A stretch of DNA of 64,000 nucleotides from Dryas octopetala. Its lineage: Eukaryota > Streptophyta > Magnoliopsida > Rosales > Rosaceae. The position numbers and the translations under genes are program-made. The notes under the pieces are model-generated. The model was not told the origin of the DNA and did no database searches. It worked only from the letters and a program-made list of their open reading frames with translations. How positions within the stretch are numbered: position 1 is the first letter of the stretch; every line of letters starts with the position of its first letter. Of the stretch, positions 1 to 11,369 are shown piece after piece. The stretch lies in the NCBI GenBank assembly GCA_963921425.1, contig OY992836.1:9703304-9767303 (forward strand), in the 5' to 3' direction.

Positions 1-205
1 CACCAATTCTAATCATATTTACACACTTTAGAGAGAATGATAATAGCAAATATGGATCAAAGTAATCCCAAGCCCCAAGAAGACTGACTATGTGAGATGC
101 GAGGAGAGATTCTTCCATAGGGCATGCCCCATTCAAGAATAGTGGTAAATTCGAGACACAAAAGATATAATGAAGGAAAAGTAATGAGAAAACTTGAAAG
201 TGTAC

Positions 206-812
206 TTTTAAGGGAAAGTAAGGGTCCCCATTTGTGTCTCAAAGAAGGTATTACTATTGAGAGCATTAGTCCCAAAATCCAGTTTTTCCTGCACAGAAGG
301 TAAATTAAGAGCATATTACGCTAATAAAGAGGTGACGATTTCTATAGTTGCCACTATATATGTATGTCAACCAAGTTTGTTAATTAGGATTTAGGAACAA
401 TTAGTAAACTAAACATACAACAAAAATATGCATGATCTCACCAGGAAGATTTATCAGAACTTTGAGCTTCTGCAGGTTGAGAGCTATGATCTGATGCGTG
501 AGTCGCCCTTCACTCCAGCCAATTTTGATGACAATTAATTAGAATATACAACTCATAAGTGAAAGATATATAGATGTAGATAAAGATCGATCATATACTG
601 AAATATAATCAATGGTGTAGTGAAGCTTACTTTGTTCGTAGTCTGTACATAGTACTGCTGATGAATTGGGTTGGGATTTTGGTGAATGAAGATGGTTGTT
701 GATATGCTAACATGGGTTGTTTTTGTTGATGATCATGAGAAGTCAAATTTAGGATTTGGGACTTGTTTTTTTGGCTATATATGTGGGGGTGGAAGCCATT
801 GATGGTTGCCAT
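206..812 (-). CDS. Single-pass membrane protein, paralogue of the 2670-3797 gene (partial)
   Basis: I join three exons: 812-631, 507-442 and 288-206. Together they give about 110 residues before the gene leaves the left edge. The joins are GT-AG and keep phase. The first part is Ser/Gln-rich with no clear domain. The third exon encodes a hydrophobic segment (WILGLMLSIVIP) followed by the motif RHKWGPLLSLK, nearly the same as RHKWGPLLAIK in the neighbouring gene. The first two exons sum to 248 nt and the third is 83 nt, exactly the lengths of exons 1 and 2 of the neighbour, so the pair are tandem paralogues and one gained or lost an intron. The exon 2 acceptor has a weak pyrimidine tract. The helical C-terminal exon expected from the neighbour is not in the first 205 bases and presumably lies off the edge. 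Function unknown; probably a plastid or other organelle membrane protein. Confidence 0.6.
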
Positions 813-2669
813 AGATCAAATGGGAAACTAGGAATTCCTAAAAGACAACAAGAGAAGTGAAAGAAAAACAGAAAGAGGGCTTTTGCTTAATATTTGATGC
901 CTGGGTACTAATAAGACAAGTATGTATACTGTGAATTGGACCCATATGTGGGTAGCAAAATAAGTGAGGATGGAGAAGTTAATGCTTGATCAAAAGGAAA
1001 ACACATGTTTGTTACACATCACCTTCTACTAGACAGGGATATCTTCAGTGAATGATAAGATATGATATTCTCAAAATTAAGGCACATTATTTTAGCCCAG
1101 AAATTATAAAAATATGAAGGAGGATAACCACAATGGCCCTCCCACTCCAATCATTGAATTTCATTATATTTTTATCTTACCTAGCTTTCTTGCTTATATG
1201 TGTTATTCCTTAATTGATAGGCTTGTTTTTATGTTCATTGACACTAATGTCCTTCTACCATACCAATAAGGTACATCGCTAGGACTTTTAATGGGGATGA
1301 TTCATATATAATACTTTTTGTATGATGTGTGGAAAGAAATTTTTTATATTCATAACACTTTTTGGATATGATATGAGTCTAAATTATAAAAGTATTCATA
1401 CCTCATAATTTCTTAAAACATAGTAGAACAATACCATTATTGATTTCAAACGCATCTCCCCTCAATTTTCTTGAATTTAGAAAATAATGGAATATTGAAT
1501 CCTTTATCATAAACCCTTTCGCCATTTTTGGAGGGTAAAACTCAAAAGTGATGCATGCACCACAGTGCCTAACTGCCCAATGAATACCATTTGTTGCATG
1601 CTTTTAACATGGCAGTGAGTACTGGCCGAAAGAAAAAGGCAATGAGTTATTTACTAAAAAACAAAGAAAAATAACAATGGGTCCAGTGACTTTAGAAAAC
1701 GAGTTGGATTCTATTGAATGGTGGTTAGAACATTTATAGTGTGGCCGGCAGAGAAAATTATGGATATGGACCCCTACAGCAGAAAACTTTGGTATATAGA
1801 ATATAGGGCCCATTTGTCTGTATAATTAGGTAAGCATAGGACAATTTATTCGAACAAAAAAATGGATTAGGTGAGTCACATGGGAAATGAGAAGAACACT
1901 GTAGCTAAAGGTTTTAATTCAAAATTTTTTATTTTAAATAGCACTGTGCTAGTAACTGATCGAACTTTTCGCATTGAAGTATGGCCTCCAATTTGCTCTA
2001 GATGATGACATTTTGCCTTTGCTAGTTGAAATGGATTCGAAGGAGGCTGTGCCTTTGATCTATTTTGATGAAGTTTGTATGGCGGGTCAGTACGTGTAGA
2101 CGAGATTTGTTAGCTCTTGGAGGGTGTTAGTTTAGCTCGTTTTGTTCTTCGTGAGCGTGGTCTTTTCTTTTAGATAGAGGAAAGTCCATCTTTGTATTGT
2201 TAGGGACTTTCCTATAACTATTTCAGAGTTTTAGTTGAATTAAATTGGTTTTGCCTCAAAAAAGGGAAGAGATCACTTGTTATTATTTATATTTGAAAGA
2301 ATGAGATTCAAGCTTGGGATCCCTTCTAATAAAAACGAGAAAGATACATAAACCAGTAGTTAATTGGTAAGTGACAAGCAATTATGCAACCCAAAATATA
2401 TAATATATATATTTCATTTGGCCAAAGAATAAGTTGGTATAATAACCCTTTCACATTTTGACCAATAGAAATGTGTAAATGTGTAATCTACTGAAAAAGA
2501 AATAAAGAATGATACAAATGAAATGAATTTTACAGAAACAAAAACAAAATCCGAAGTGTCTTTACAGTTTACAACTAGAGATGACTATTTGACCAAAAAA
2601 AAAAAAAAAAAAAGAACTAGAGATGACTGAATGAAAAGAATATGTTCATCTGATTTGACAATCTACAAG
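813..2669. other. Intergenic, mostly unannotated
   Basis: This holds the promoter side of the first minus-strand gene and the 3' side of the second. The only recognisable item is a LINE-type RNase H remnant at about 1960-2275. A poly-A tract lies near 2597. I see no other coding exon. Confidence 0.6.
1960..2275 (+). pseudogene. RNase H-like fragment, probably the 3' end of a LINE
   Basis: Reading forward from about 1971 gives ALKYGLQFALDDDILPLLVE followed by MDSKEAV, which resembles the plant RNase H fold: a helix ending before a Glu, then the conserved Asp-Ser. Such domains sit at the 3' end of plant LINEs and in solo RNase H pseudogenes. The frame then meets stops near 2095. The rest reads through degenerate sequence to a short A-rich tail near 2260. 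It is a decayed fragment only, about 300 bp, with no reverse transcriptase visible. Confidence 0.5.
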
Positions 2670-3797
2670 TCATTGATTCTTCTTCTCTTCTACAATTTGT
2701 TCATGATCACCACCAACATCTTTGGTCACGTCTCCTGCTTGATCCATGGCTGACTCAAAGAAGTTTTCCACCCTGTCTTCCACTTCTTCAACCTGCATTT
2801 TTGACACAAAACAATAATTAGTAGCCACTTCCTGACTATATTAATCTCATATATATGCAATTAATGTTTTAGAAACAAAGTAATTAAATTGGTGTTTTGG
2901 TAAGATGGTTTTTAAAAACAAGAATATGAAAACTATTAGAAAACAACCCTTTTTACAATATCAAATTTGGGAAAAACCCTTTTCAGATTGTATCCTAATT
3001 TTCAAAAATTATTTTCCAATCGCGAATCAAACAGGTTAATTTTGATAGTGGAATATATAAAAATGAATTAACCTTCTCAATGAGCTGGTCTGCAAGGTGA
3101 GCATCTTTGGCTGCTTCTTTGGCTATGCTTTCAACTAAACGAACTGCAGCTGTAAACTTTCCATCAACGGGAAGTCTATCAGCTATGTTATCTGCCACAT
3201 CCTCCACTTTTTCTGCTACCTTTTCCACCACCTCCGCCACTGTTTCAACTGTGTCCATAACCATGTCCACCTCCTCTGCTCAACCATAACACAATTCAAT
3301 TCATTTTCTGACCAGAAATTAATATGCTAATTAAATATTTAAACCAATCAAATACAGCGAATACTTACTTTTTATTGCTAGCAAGGGCCCCCATTTGTGC
3401 CTCCAAAAGGGTATAATTACGGATAATACCATCCCTATCATCCACCCTCTCCTGTTTTCCACAAAAAAGGTTAAGAAAAATAAGATTAAATGAATTGATT
3501 CATTATTAATTAGAAATATAAAAGGGTCTGATTAATTATTGGTAATTACCAAGAGTGTGAAGGGGCTCCAGAAGGTATAGAACTGTTGCATACGACAATC
3601 TTGTTATTCCTACTATGAATCCTCAGCTGGGGAGCTACTGTGAGAGACAAGTATGCATGTTTGGCTGTGAAACTCAAACCTTCCTGGCATTTCCATGTTG
3701 ATGATGGAATCAAATGCACTTGATGATGAACACCTTGGAGTTTTGCAGAAAGCCGACTACTCGAGCCGTAAACATCGATCGATCTGATTGCAGACAT
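2670..3797 (-). CDS. Single-pass membrane protein with amphipathic helical tail, likely organellar
   Basis: Four exons (3797-3550, 3451-3369, 3275-3073, 2792-2670) join in phase to 218 residues. Residues 1-82 are rich in Ser, Arg and His and poor in acid, like a transit peptide. Residues of about 84-100 form one hydrophobic segment (WMIGMVLSVIIPFW) followed by RHKWGPLLAIK. The rest is charged heptad-like helix (VETVAEVVEKVAEKVEDVAD, then a second Lys/Glu helix) and an acidic tail ending EEKKNQ. I chose the ATG at 3797 rather than the in-frame one at 3857 because it gives 248 nt before the first splice, matching the paralogue at the left edge. I recognise the family as a plant-specific uncharacterised one but know no function for it. 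The transit peptide is inference. Confidence 0.75.
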
Positions 3798-3966
3798 GGT
3801 AAGTATGTATGTATGTATGCACTTCTTCAATATAAATTCTTCCAATAACTTGTACAAAAGCTAGCCTTGTATCAAATTGCAAAGATGGGTATTTTGTGAA
3901 TGAGAGGTTTGTAATTTTTTTTTTTTTTGGGTACAAAGAGGTTTGTTATCTTGATAACATCATAGC

Positions 3967-3976
3967 AATATATATA
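3967..3976 (-). promoter_or_regulatory. Candidate TATA box for the 2670-3797 gene
   Basis: A TATATATA run on the minus strand lies about 170 bases upstream of the chosen ATG. That position fits a core promoter with a 5' leader of about 140 bases. AT-rich surroundings make chance likely. Confidence 0.25.
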
Positions 3977-4470
3977 CACATAGTTCATCGATCTGGGTTT
4001 GATAGGAAAGTACAAAGAAATTATCCAATTAATATATTAAGCATAGTGTGATCAATGGACCAATGGCACATTTTCTTCATGGATTTGGTAATTAAAACAT
4101 GACTTGTTCTTGTATTATGTGAATTAATTAAAGACAGCCCCCGCAAAGTTGGTCAACTATGAATCGCTAGTTCTTCTATTTAAGCCAACGTGTGAAATAG
4201 TAATTATAATATTTTATTATAAAGTCGTTGGTCATAGGTTAGGTTTGATTAAGATTAAGGATTTTCCTAATGGATATATGTGATTATTAATTACAAATGC
4301 TTGGCTTGATCCTCAATCCACTTGCAAATGCCAGCTAGGTGCTGACAGGGATGACGGTCTCGAAACAATTTGATAAATTACGCAAAACCAACTGTCAAAA
4401 CACGTTTTTGGCTCTACCCCTTCAACATATATATATATATATATACGCGCGCGCGCGTGTGTGTTAGAAT

Positions 4471-5250
4471 CAAGAAATAAAATTTCAGGTTTCGAGAAAA
4501 TTTCGATGAAAATTTCGATGAAAATTTCGATGGAAATTTCAACAGAAATTAGACGGAAACAACGGAAATTGTTATCAAAATATGGAAATTTTGAATGAAA
4601 CTTTACCATATGTTTATTTAACATATTATCTACTACATTGATAAAAAAATATTGAAAAAACCAAATTATATAATAAGTTTCATATGATATAAGATGAATA
4701 TAATGCGCTTTGAAGACAAATACTGTTAAATAAAATTAGTATAATGAATAAATGAAATTAGTATATTCTTTATACTCTATAATGTATACACAAAATCCTA
4801 ATACTAAACCCTATATACCCTAATACTTTTTATACTCTATAATCTATACACTAAACCCTATATACTTTATAATATATATTCTATATTGTTTAAGATATCG
4901 TATAGTATATAGTTTAGGCTCTTTATGGTATTTTTAATTATTTTTTATAGAAAAATGTATTAGAGTTTACTAGTTTAGGATTTAAAAACAACTAAACGAA
5001 ATCCCAAAATGACCAAACGAAATCCCAAACTTTTTTTTTTTTTTTTTGCAATTGTCCAAAAGCCCCAAATAGTCAAACACCAATCAAAAGAAAACCTTTT
5101 ATTTTGTTTCTCTTTTTTCTTTTTTTTTTCTTTCCTTCTTTTTTTCTTTCCTTTTTTTTCTTTCCCCGTGGCTCTCCTTTTCTCCTTTTCTTTCATTCCT
5201 CTCCTTTCTGCTTCTCCTGTGGGCTGTGGCTGCGTGTGCTTCTATCTCTA

Positions 5251-5281
<31 letters not shown>

Positions 5282-5573
5282 TATTCCTCTATCTTTCTCT
5301 CTCTGCATCTTCACCCTCACCCTCATCTCTTTTTCCCTCATCTCCCGCTGCCGCCGCTCCCTACAGCCGAAACCCACCGAAAATCAATTCAGTCCAGCCC
5401 TCATCTCTTCCTCCCTCTATCTCTTTCTCCCTCATCTCCCCCATGCCCCCCTGCCGCCCCTTTCTCTTTCCCCCTCGATCTCACCTGCCGAAAATTTCGG
5501 CGAAATTATCACGAAAAATTAAGAATTATCAGTTTCGATTTCGATCCCCTCTATAACGAAATTTAAACCCTTG
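4471..5573. mobile_element. Non-autonomous hAT-like element, 1.1 kb
   Basis: It is flanked by a perfect 8-bp direct repeat GTTAGAAT (4463-4470 and 5574-5581). The ends form imperfect inverted repeats: CAAGAAATAAAATTTC at the left, and CAAGGGTTTAAATTTC as the reverse complement of the right. Eight-base duplications and CA-starting ends fit hAT elements. The inside has AATTTCGATG tandem motifs just inside the left end and a 450-bp pyrimidine tract (about 5030-5480). There is no transposase. The open frames over the tract are low complexity and not genes. Confidence 0.7.
5030..5480 (+). repeat. Long pyrimidine tract (T/C-rich low complexity)
   Basis: The plus strand is almost purely C and T for about 450 bases, including a TCTCTC run near 5240-5282. 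It lies inside the hAT-like element. Such tracts can form triplex (H-) DNA. Confidence 0.8.
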
Positions 5574-6110
5574 GTTAGAATATAAATATAAATAAAACAA
5601 TTGTTACTGAAGCTATTCTTTTAGCTTAAGCTTTTTAGAAAATTAAAATTAAATACTAAATTCTAATAATTTTTTGATATAGCATGAAGACTATATAACA
5701 TTTCAATTGAACTACCAAATTTAAATGTAGTTTTTTAGATTAGGTCACAAATATATTGGCCCCTTTGATTTGAGTCTTTTTCATTTGACATTTTTATCCT
5801 TTGGCCCACATATGATAAGTGTTAGTTAAAATTTATAAGGTTTTGACAAAAGTGCCATTGAGGTTTTTATATTATCTTGAAAATTTGCTAATGTAGTCTC
5901 AACTTCACATTTAGTTGTGACTGTACGACACTCACAATTTCAAATTTAGTTGTGACTGAATTACAGTCACATCTAAGTAGTGAGACAATCACAGTTAAGT
6001 TCTGACTTAATTGAATTTTTTTTAGAGAAATTATACTACAATATAGTATAAATAGAGGTCAAAACAATATTTTTACTCAAAATAATATATAGTATAGTGA
6101 TGTGAGTTTA
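5574..6110. repeat. Intergenic with a degenerate stem-loop-rich repeat
   Basis: Between about 5740 and 6010 there are repeated motifs of the type AGTTGTGACTG / CAGTCACA that can pair with each other. Similar wording occurs in the MITE at 22230-22669 (GTGACTGTCTAACAGTCA). I take this as a decayed relative of that MITE, without clear ends. Confidence 0.35.
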
Positions 6111-6955
6111 GAGGTGTTAAACGGGCCGGCCCGACCCGTTTAAGTTGAGCTCATCGTGCTTTCATGCCGTGCTCGGACCGGCCTATATATATAGTTAAGA
6201 CCTAAGCCTGATACGGCCCGCGAGTCATTCGTGCTCGTGCCGTGCCTGAAACGGGCTGGCCCACAAACCTTTTTTTATTTTTATTTTTTAGAGTAATAAA
6301 ACTAATCTTATGATATTTTTTCTTATTTATAATTAAATATTAACATTATTTTTCATGAAAATTGAATATTTTTATTGAAAAGTTCTCTAAAAATGGAAAA
6401 AACAATGTTAAAATAGTCGTGCCTAATTCGGGCTCATTTCGTGCCCGTGCTCGTGCTCGTGCTTGTGCTGTGCTTGGCCCGTGTTGTGCTCGTGCCGTGC
6501 AGTGCCCAATGGGCTAAAAACTTCGGCCCGACCCGGCCCATTTAATCATGTCGTGCTTAGGGGTGGGAATGGGTCGAGTCGGTTGCATATCGGCCAAACA
6601 ACCGACCCCAATCCAACAAGGCCGATAATGCAATTTTGACAACCAATAACCGACCCACCTATTATAGGTCGGTTGCGAGTCGGTTGCCGATAAAGCCGAT
6701 ATGACCGATATGGCCGATATAGGTGGGTCGGTTGAAATTATTAGACCAATATTTGATTAATTTCAAAACCAACATCCGAACCAACTTTGATGGGTCGGTT
6801 GGTATTATCGACCCGACTTGGTGGGTCGATTGTTGGTAGAATTATCGGCTGACTGATAATGGGTCGGTTGGCTGATAATAGCCGGTAAAACCGACCCATT
6901 CCCACCCCTAGTCGTGCCGTGTCGTACTCAGGCCGGCCCATTTAATCATTTAATC
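6111..6955. mobile_element. GC-rich hAT-type MITE, interrupted by a second MITE
   Basis: The left end reads AGGTGTTAAACGGGCCGGCC. The right end contains GGCCGGCCCATTTAAT, its imperfect reverse complement. The inside repeats CGTGCTCGTGCC-type motifs. The sequence is much more GC-rich than its surroundings. No target duplication could be fixed for it. A second MITE (6558-6910) sits in its right half. Confidence 0.55.
6558..6910. mobile_element. Nested MITE, 353 bp, hAT type
   Basis: Its terminal inverted repeats are perfect for 19 bases, starting TAGGGGTGGGAATGGGTCG. It is flanked by GTCGTGCT (6550-6557) and GTCGTGCC (6911-6918), an 8-bp duplication with one mismatch. The inside consists of CCGATA / TATCGG motifs. 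It has no coding capacity. It inserted into the GC-rich MITE around it and is therefore the younger of the two. Confidence 0.75.
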
Positions 6956-8217
6956 ATTTTGCGCAAATTATTAGTTTGTTTTTTTAGAATACGTAGATTG
7001 TTAGCTTAAATCCACCTTCTTTAATTAATTCAAACAGTTGACATGTTGGGGGTTCACTTGTGAGAGGGAGTGGGAATATTACTTCTCTCAAACATAATAT
7101 GTGAATATGAGATTGTGGAACTCGAGTTATTAGTGCAATTCTGATGTTACGTATGTTAACTTCATTATATATATTTTTTTGGTCTGGTTAACTTATTATA
7201 TTTCATCGTCTCCTAAAGTAAGGTGCTTTTTCCCATAAAAGACCCTCCTAATTTGAGGGGTCTGTTAGCAACTTAGCACCAAGGCGAGCCACCAAGTCAC
7301 ATTGAGCTATAATTGCGAGCCCAAATCTGGGGTAGTGAGCTTTACTTTAGCCCCGACAATTTACTTACTTTAGGGTGCAACATCACTATTGGAGCTCGGA
7401 TATTATATTTGAATTTTTGGATTTTGTGCAATAGTCCAAAGTAGATTCAAATTAATATTAGATGGTTAAGGAGAAAATCAGTCATTATGAATATTAACTG
7501 AAATGACAATTTGTTATTGTTTACAGTTATTAACATTTCTACATCTCTTATTTTCACGTGACTGATTTCTTTTTTTTTTTTTTTTTTTTCTCTCTATATG
7601 ATCCTTTTAAGAAAACAAAAAATAAGGGACAAGTGAGAAACAACATATTTAATGATTGAATTTAATGCAATTATCAAATCAATATTTCATTGAAATCAAT
7701 CAAACTCTTGAATATGATATTCCTCACTTATTTGTTATATTAAGTCCCTCTTAATCTCTTATAAGCCCGGATTGTTTTTCATTCTAGCTATTTGGCCATT
7801 TTTGTTTTAAAAAACGGATTTATTCTTTTTGTTTTTTTGGTACCATGGGATGAAGCCCAAAAGATCAAGACACACTCGAACATAAATAATTGTGGGCCTA
7901 GAGATGCTACTCTGGTCCTCAAAAGAGTTAGGAACTTAGGAAGCCGATCCCACAACACTGTCCAAACCCATAGTAAGGCCCAACGATGCCAAACTATTCG
8001 GCAAAGGAATTACCTTCACGGTAGGTATAAAACTAACTGGTAGTCTATGTTTATTAACAGCATCCGACAGCTCCTGAGTAATACAAATATTAGAACCAGA
8101 CTCAACAACAAAGGAAGCCAATCTGTTTTTTTTTTTTTTTTTTTGGATTAAATACAAAAATAGCCCATAAATTTTATACTGATTCTTAATTTGATCCACT
8201 ATTTATAAAAAAAATCA
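6956..8217. repeat. Direct duplication, copy A (about 1.26 kb)
   Basis: Copy A starts at ATTTTGCGCAAATTATTAG and ends near AAAAAAATCAAT. It is closely matched by 8242-9882, offset 1286 bases at its start. Near its end, on the minus strand, is a short coding-like stretch (ITQELSDAVNKHRLPVSFIP) that I cannot assign to a family. No start-to-stop gene is evident. Confidence 0.75.
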
Positions 8218-8241
8218 ATGGACCTTAAGCTTTTTAATTTA

Positions 8242-9882
8242 ATTTTGCGCAAATTATTAGCTTGTTTTTTTTTAAGAATACGTAGATTGTTAGCTTAAAT
8301 CCACCTTCTTTAATTAATTCAAACAGTTGACATGTTGGGGGTTCACTTGTGAGAGGGAGTGGGAATATTACTTCTCTCAAACATAATATGTGAATATGAG
8401 ATTGTGGAACTCGAGTTATTAGTGCAATTCTGATGTTACGTATGTTAACTTCATTATATATATTTTTTTGGTCTGGTTAACTTATTATATTTCATCGTCT
8501 CCTAAAGTAAGGTGCTTTTTCCCATAAAAGACCCTCCTAATTTGAGGGGTCTGTTAGCAACTTAGCACCAAGGCGAGCCACCAAGTCACATTGAGCTATA
8601 ATTGCGAGCCCAAATCTGGGGTAGTGAGCTTTACTTTAGCCCCGACATTTTACTTACTTTAGGGTGCAACATCACTATTGGAGCTCGGATATTATATTTG
8701 AATTTTTGGATTTTGTGCAATAGTCCAAAGTAGTTTCAAATTAATATTAGATGGTTAAGTAGAAAATCAGTCATTATGAATATTAACTGAAATGACAATT
8801 TGTTATTGTTTACAGTTATTAACATTTCTACATCTCTTACTTTCACGTGACTGACTTCTCTCTCTCTCTCCTTTTTTTTTTTTTTTCTTCTTCTATATGA
8901 TCCTCCTCAGCACAAGCTAAAATTTGATGCATCGCCGATTCAGTAAAGTTCAATCCTCCTCTGTTGATATCGCACATGTTCAAATCTAATGCGTCATTAA
9001 TGCAGCGGAGTCTAATCTCTTCATTGATGAAAGTGAAAACAAATAAAGAATTTGTTGAAGTTTTTCTTTGATTATCAAGATATGTATTTTCTGTTTTGAA
9101 AATCTTTAAAATTAATTATGTTTTTATTTTAATTATTTAATTGTTATTTATAATTCCTGATATGTGTTTCGAAGGCTCTTTCTTGTAGTGACCCGGTTAT
9201 ATGGATTGATAGGAACTTAGTTGTCCCTTTTCTAAGTTTTCTTGCCGATGGCTGGTTGATTTTAATGAATTATTTTTCATTCTAAGAAAACAAAATATGA
9301 GGATAAGTGAGAAACAACACATTTAATGGTTGAATTTAATGCAATTGTCAAATCAATATTTCATTGAAATCAATCAAACTCTTGAATATGTTATTCCTCA
9401 CTTATTTGTTATATTAAGTCCCTCTTATAAGCCCGGATTGTTTTTCATTCTAGCTATTTGGCCATTTTTGTTTTAAAAAACGGATTTATTCTTTTTGTTT
9501 GTTTGGTACCATGGGATGAAGCCCAAAAGATCAAGACCTCGGACATAAATAATTGTGGGCCTAGAGACGCTACTCTGGTCCTCAAAAGAGTTAGGAACTT
9601 AGGAAGCCAATCCCACAACACTGTCCAAACCCATAGTAAGGCCCAACGATGCCAAACTATTCAGCAAAGGAATTACCTTCACGGTAGGTATAAAACTAAC
9701 TGGTAGTCTATGTTCATTAACAGCATCCGACAGCTCCTGAGTAATACAAATATTAGAACCAGACTCAACAACAAAGGAAGCCAATCTGTTTTTTTTTTTT
9801 TTTTTTGTTAAATACAAAAATAGTTCATAAATTTTACACTGATTCTTAATTTGGTCTACTATTTATAAAAAATATCAATTTG
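8242..9882. repeat. Direct duplication, copy B, with an extra 380-bp segment
   Basis: This repeats copy A in the same order, with scattered substitutions, but carries an additional stretch at about 8905-9283 that copy A lacks. The coding-like fragment recurs (ITQELSDAVNEHRLPVSFIP). A different MITE (9808-10168) begins at its right end. Confidence 0.75.
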
Positions 9883-10168
9883 ATCCACGAATTTTTCAAG
9901 TTGTACAAAAGCAGTACAAACATTAACTTCAATCCAAAATTAACGGAATTGGTCACATAAAAATGTGATGAACGGACTGAATTGGTCACATGAAAATGTA
10001 TTCACTTGCTATGCACATGACCAGTTTCCGTTAAATTTTTCGATGAAAGTTAACATTTGTACTGTTTTGGTCAACTCGAAAAGTTCGTAGACCAAATTAA
10101 CATTTTTTATAGTTAGTAAACCAAATTGAGATGAAGTGTAAAGTTCATACACCATTTTTATATTTAAC
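9808..10168. mobile_element. MITE with long inverted repeats, about 360 bp
   Basis: The left arm, from TTAAATACAAAAATAG, and the right arm, the reverse complement beginning near TTAAATATAAAAATGG, match imperfectly for over 100 bases. It is a foldback-like MITE with no coding content. Part of the left arm is also present at the end of duplication copy A (about 8146-8217), so the element may have been truncated there. Target duplication not resolved because of flanking T runs. Confidence 0.6.
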
Positions 10169-11369
10169 TCTTAATTTTTCATTCTTTTAGTTTAGCATGC
10201 TTTTATATTCAGGTCTTTTTCAATTACACCAGTGTAACTATACAAGTACATTACATATGAGTTTTTATAGATCTACTCAATTCAAAAAAAAAAAAAAAAA
10301 AAGATAACAATTCTGCAAGACCAATAAACTCATTTTTTTCTATTTTTACCCACCACTTTCTCTGATTCTCTCTCACACATTCTACTATTTTTTTTTTCTT
10401 TATTCTAATTTTCATTATATTACACATGCACCGTCGTATGTGTATAGAATCTATAGATAGACCTAGGAGATCGAGGGCTTCCCCATCCGATCACATTTGC
10501 ATGTGCGTGATGCTTTTATTATAGAAAAAAAGGAAAGAAATCACAACATAATTATAGGAAAAAAGTTTCTTGTTTTTCGCTCTAAATAATGATAGGAAAG
10601 TTACTAACATAATGTAAGCTCATTATTTTTCATAGCATGAAAGATATAAAGTGATTGCTTTCCAATTTTCCATATATGATGATCAGAGGGACTCGATACT
10701 TTATTTCTCAATAATTGACACTTCTAATTTTAACAAGTATTGAATTGGAAATTCCCCAACCTTTCTTAGAAAGAGGTGAATATATGAATGGTAATGTTAG
10801 AGTAATATGCAACTCTTTAATACATGATAATATAACTCTCACTTGCATAATTTGCTTTGCTCCTAAATTTCAGCTTATCGAAAATTTATAGCTTTTCATT
10901 TATATCGCTCCTCGGTTTCTTAAGGAAAAAGAAAAAAGCTAGAAAACCCAGTTGATACTCCATGCTACAGTTTACGCGGAATGAGCCACAAAAGTCTTGT
11001 TGACTTTTCTACTGAACACAGGGAAAGTAAACTACCAAGTAAGTGCCGAAGTCTCTTTGAAAGCGAAATGCTCCAAGAAAGCAACAAACAAGTTGTGGAA
11101 AAACTTCAGTCCAAAAAAAAAAAAAACAAAAGTTGTGGAAAAACTAATCCCATGTTGTGTCCATTGCAGTCAATTCAAAGCTCAGTCTGCGGTGGAAATC
11201 TAATCCTCAAAGCAAGAGTTTCAATTCTTGTGCTTTAGGTAACTCTCTCTCTCTCTCTCTCTGTGTCGACTGTCGGTCTCTCTGTCTCTTCTGGCTCACT
11301 ATAATAAACAAGGTATGAATTTCTGTTCCCTGTTTTGAACCTCCTCTGTTCTTTGCTGTGTTTCTTTCA
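10169..11369. promoter_or_regulatory. Upstream region and 5' leader of the ATL gene
   Basis: AT-rich non-coding sequence. A CT-repeat tract (about 11242-11261) lies roughly 110 bases before the ATL start codon, typical of plant 5' leaders. Open frames at 10981-11238 are short and show no domain. No TATA box could be singled out. Confidence 0.4.

Noticed and set aside
3546-3857. Upstream start MYKLLEEF for the 2670-3797 gene
   Set aside because: The downstream ATG gives exactly the coding length of the paralogue, and the extra 20 residues lie in AT-rich leader-like sequence.
5099-5566. Long open frames on both strands over the pyrimidine tract
   Set aside because: They encode only Phe/Ser/Leu or Arg/Glu/Lys runs from low-complexity DNA inside a transposon and show no domain or codon pattern.
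8907-9200. CACTA element ending at TTTCTTGTAGTG
   Set aside because: Only one possible end is seen, with no matching CACTA start or 3-bp duplication.
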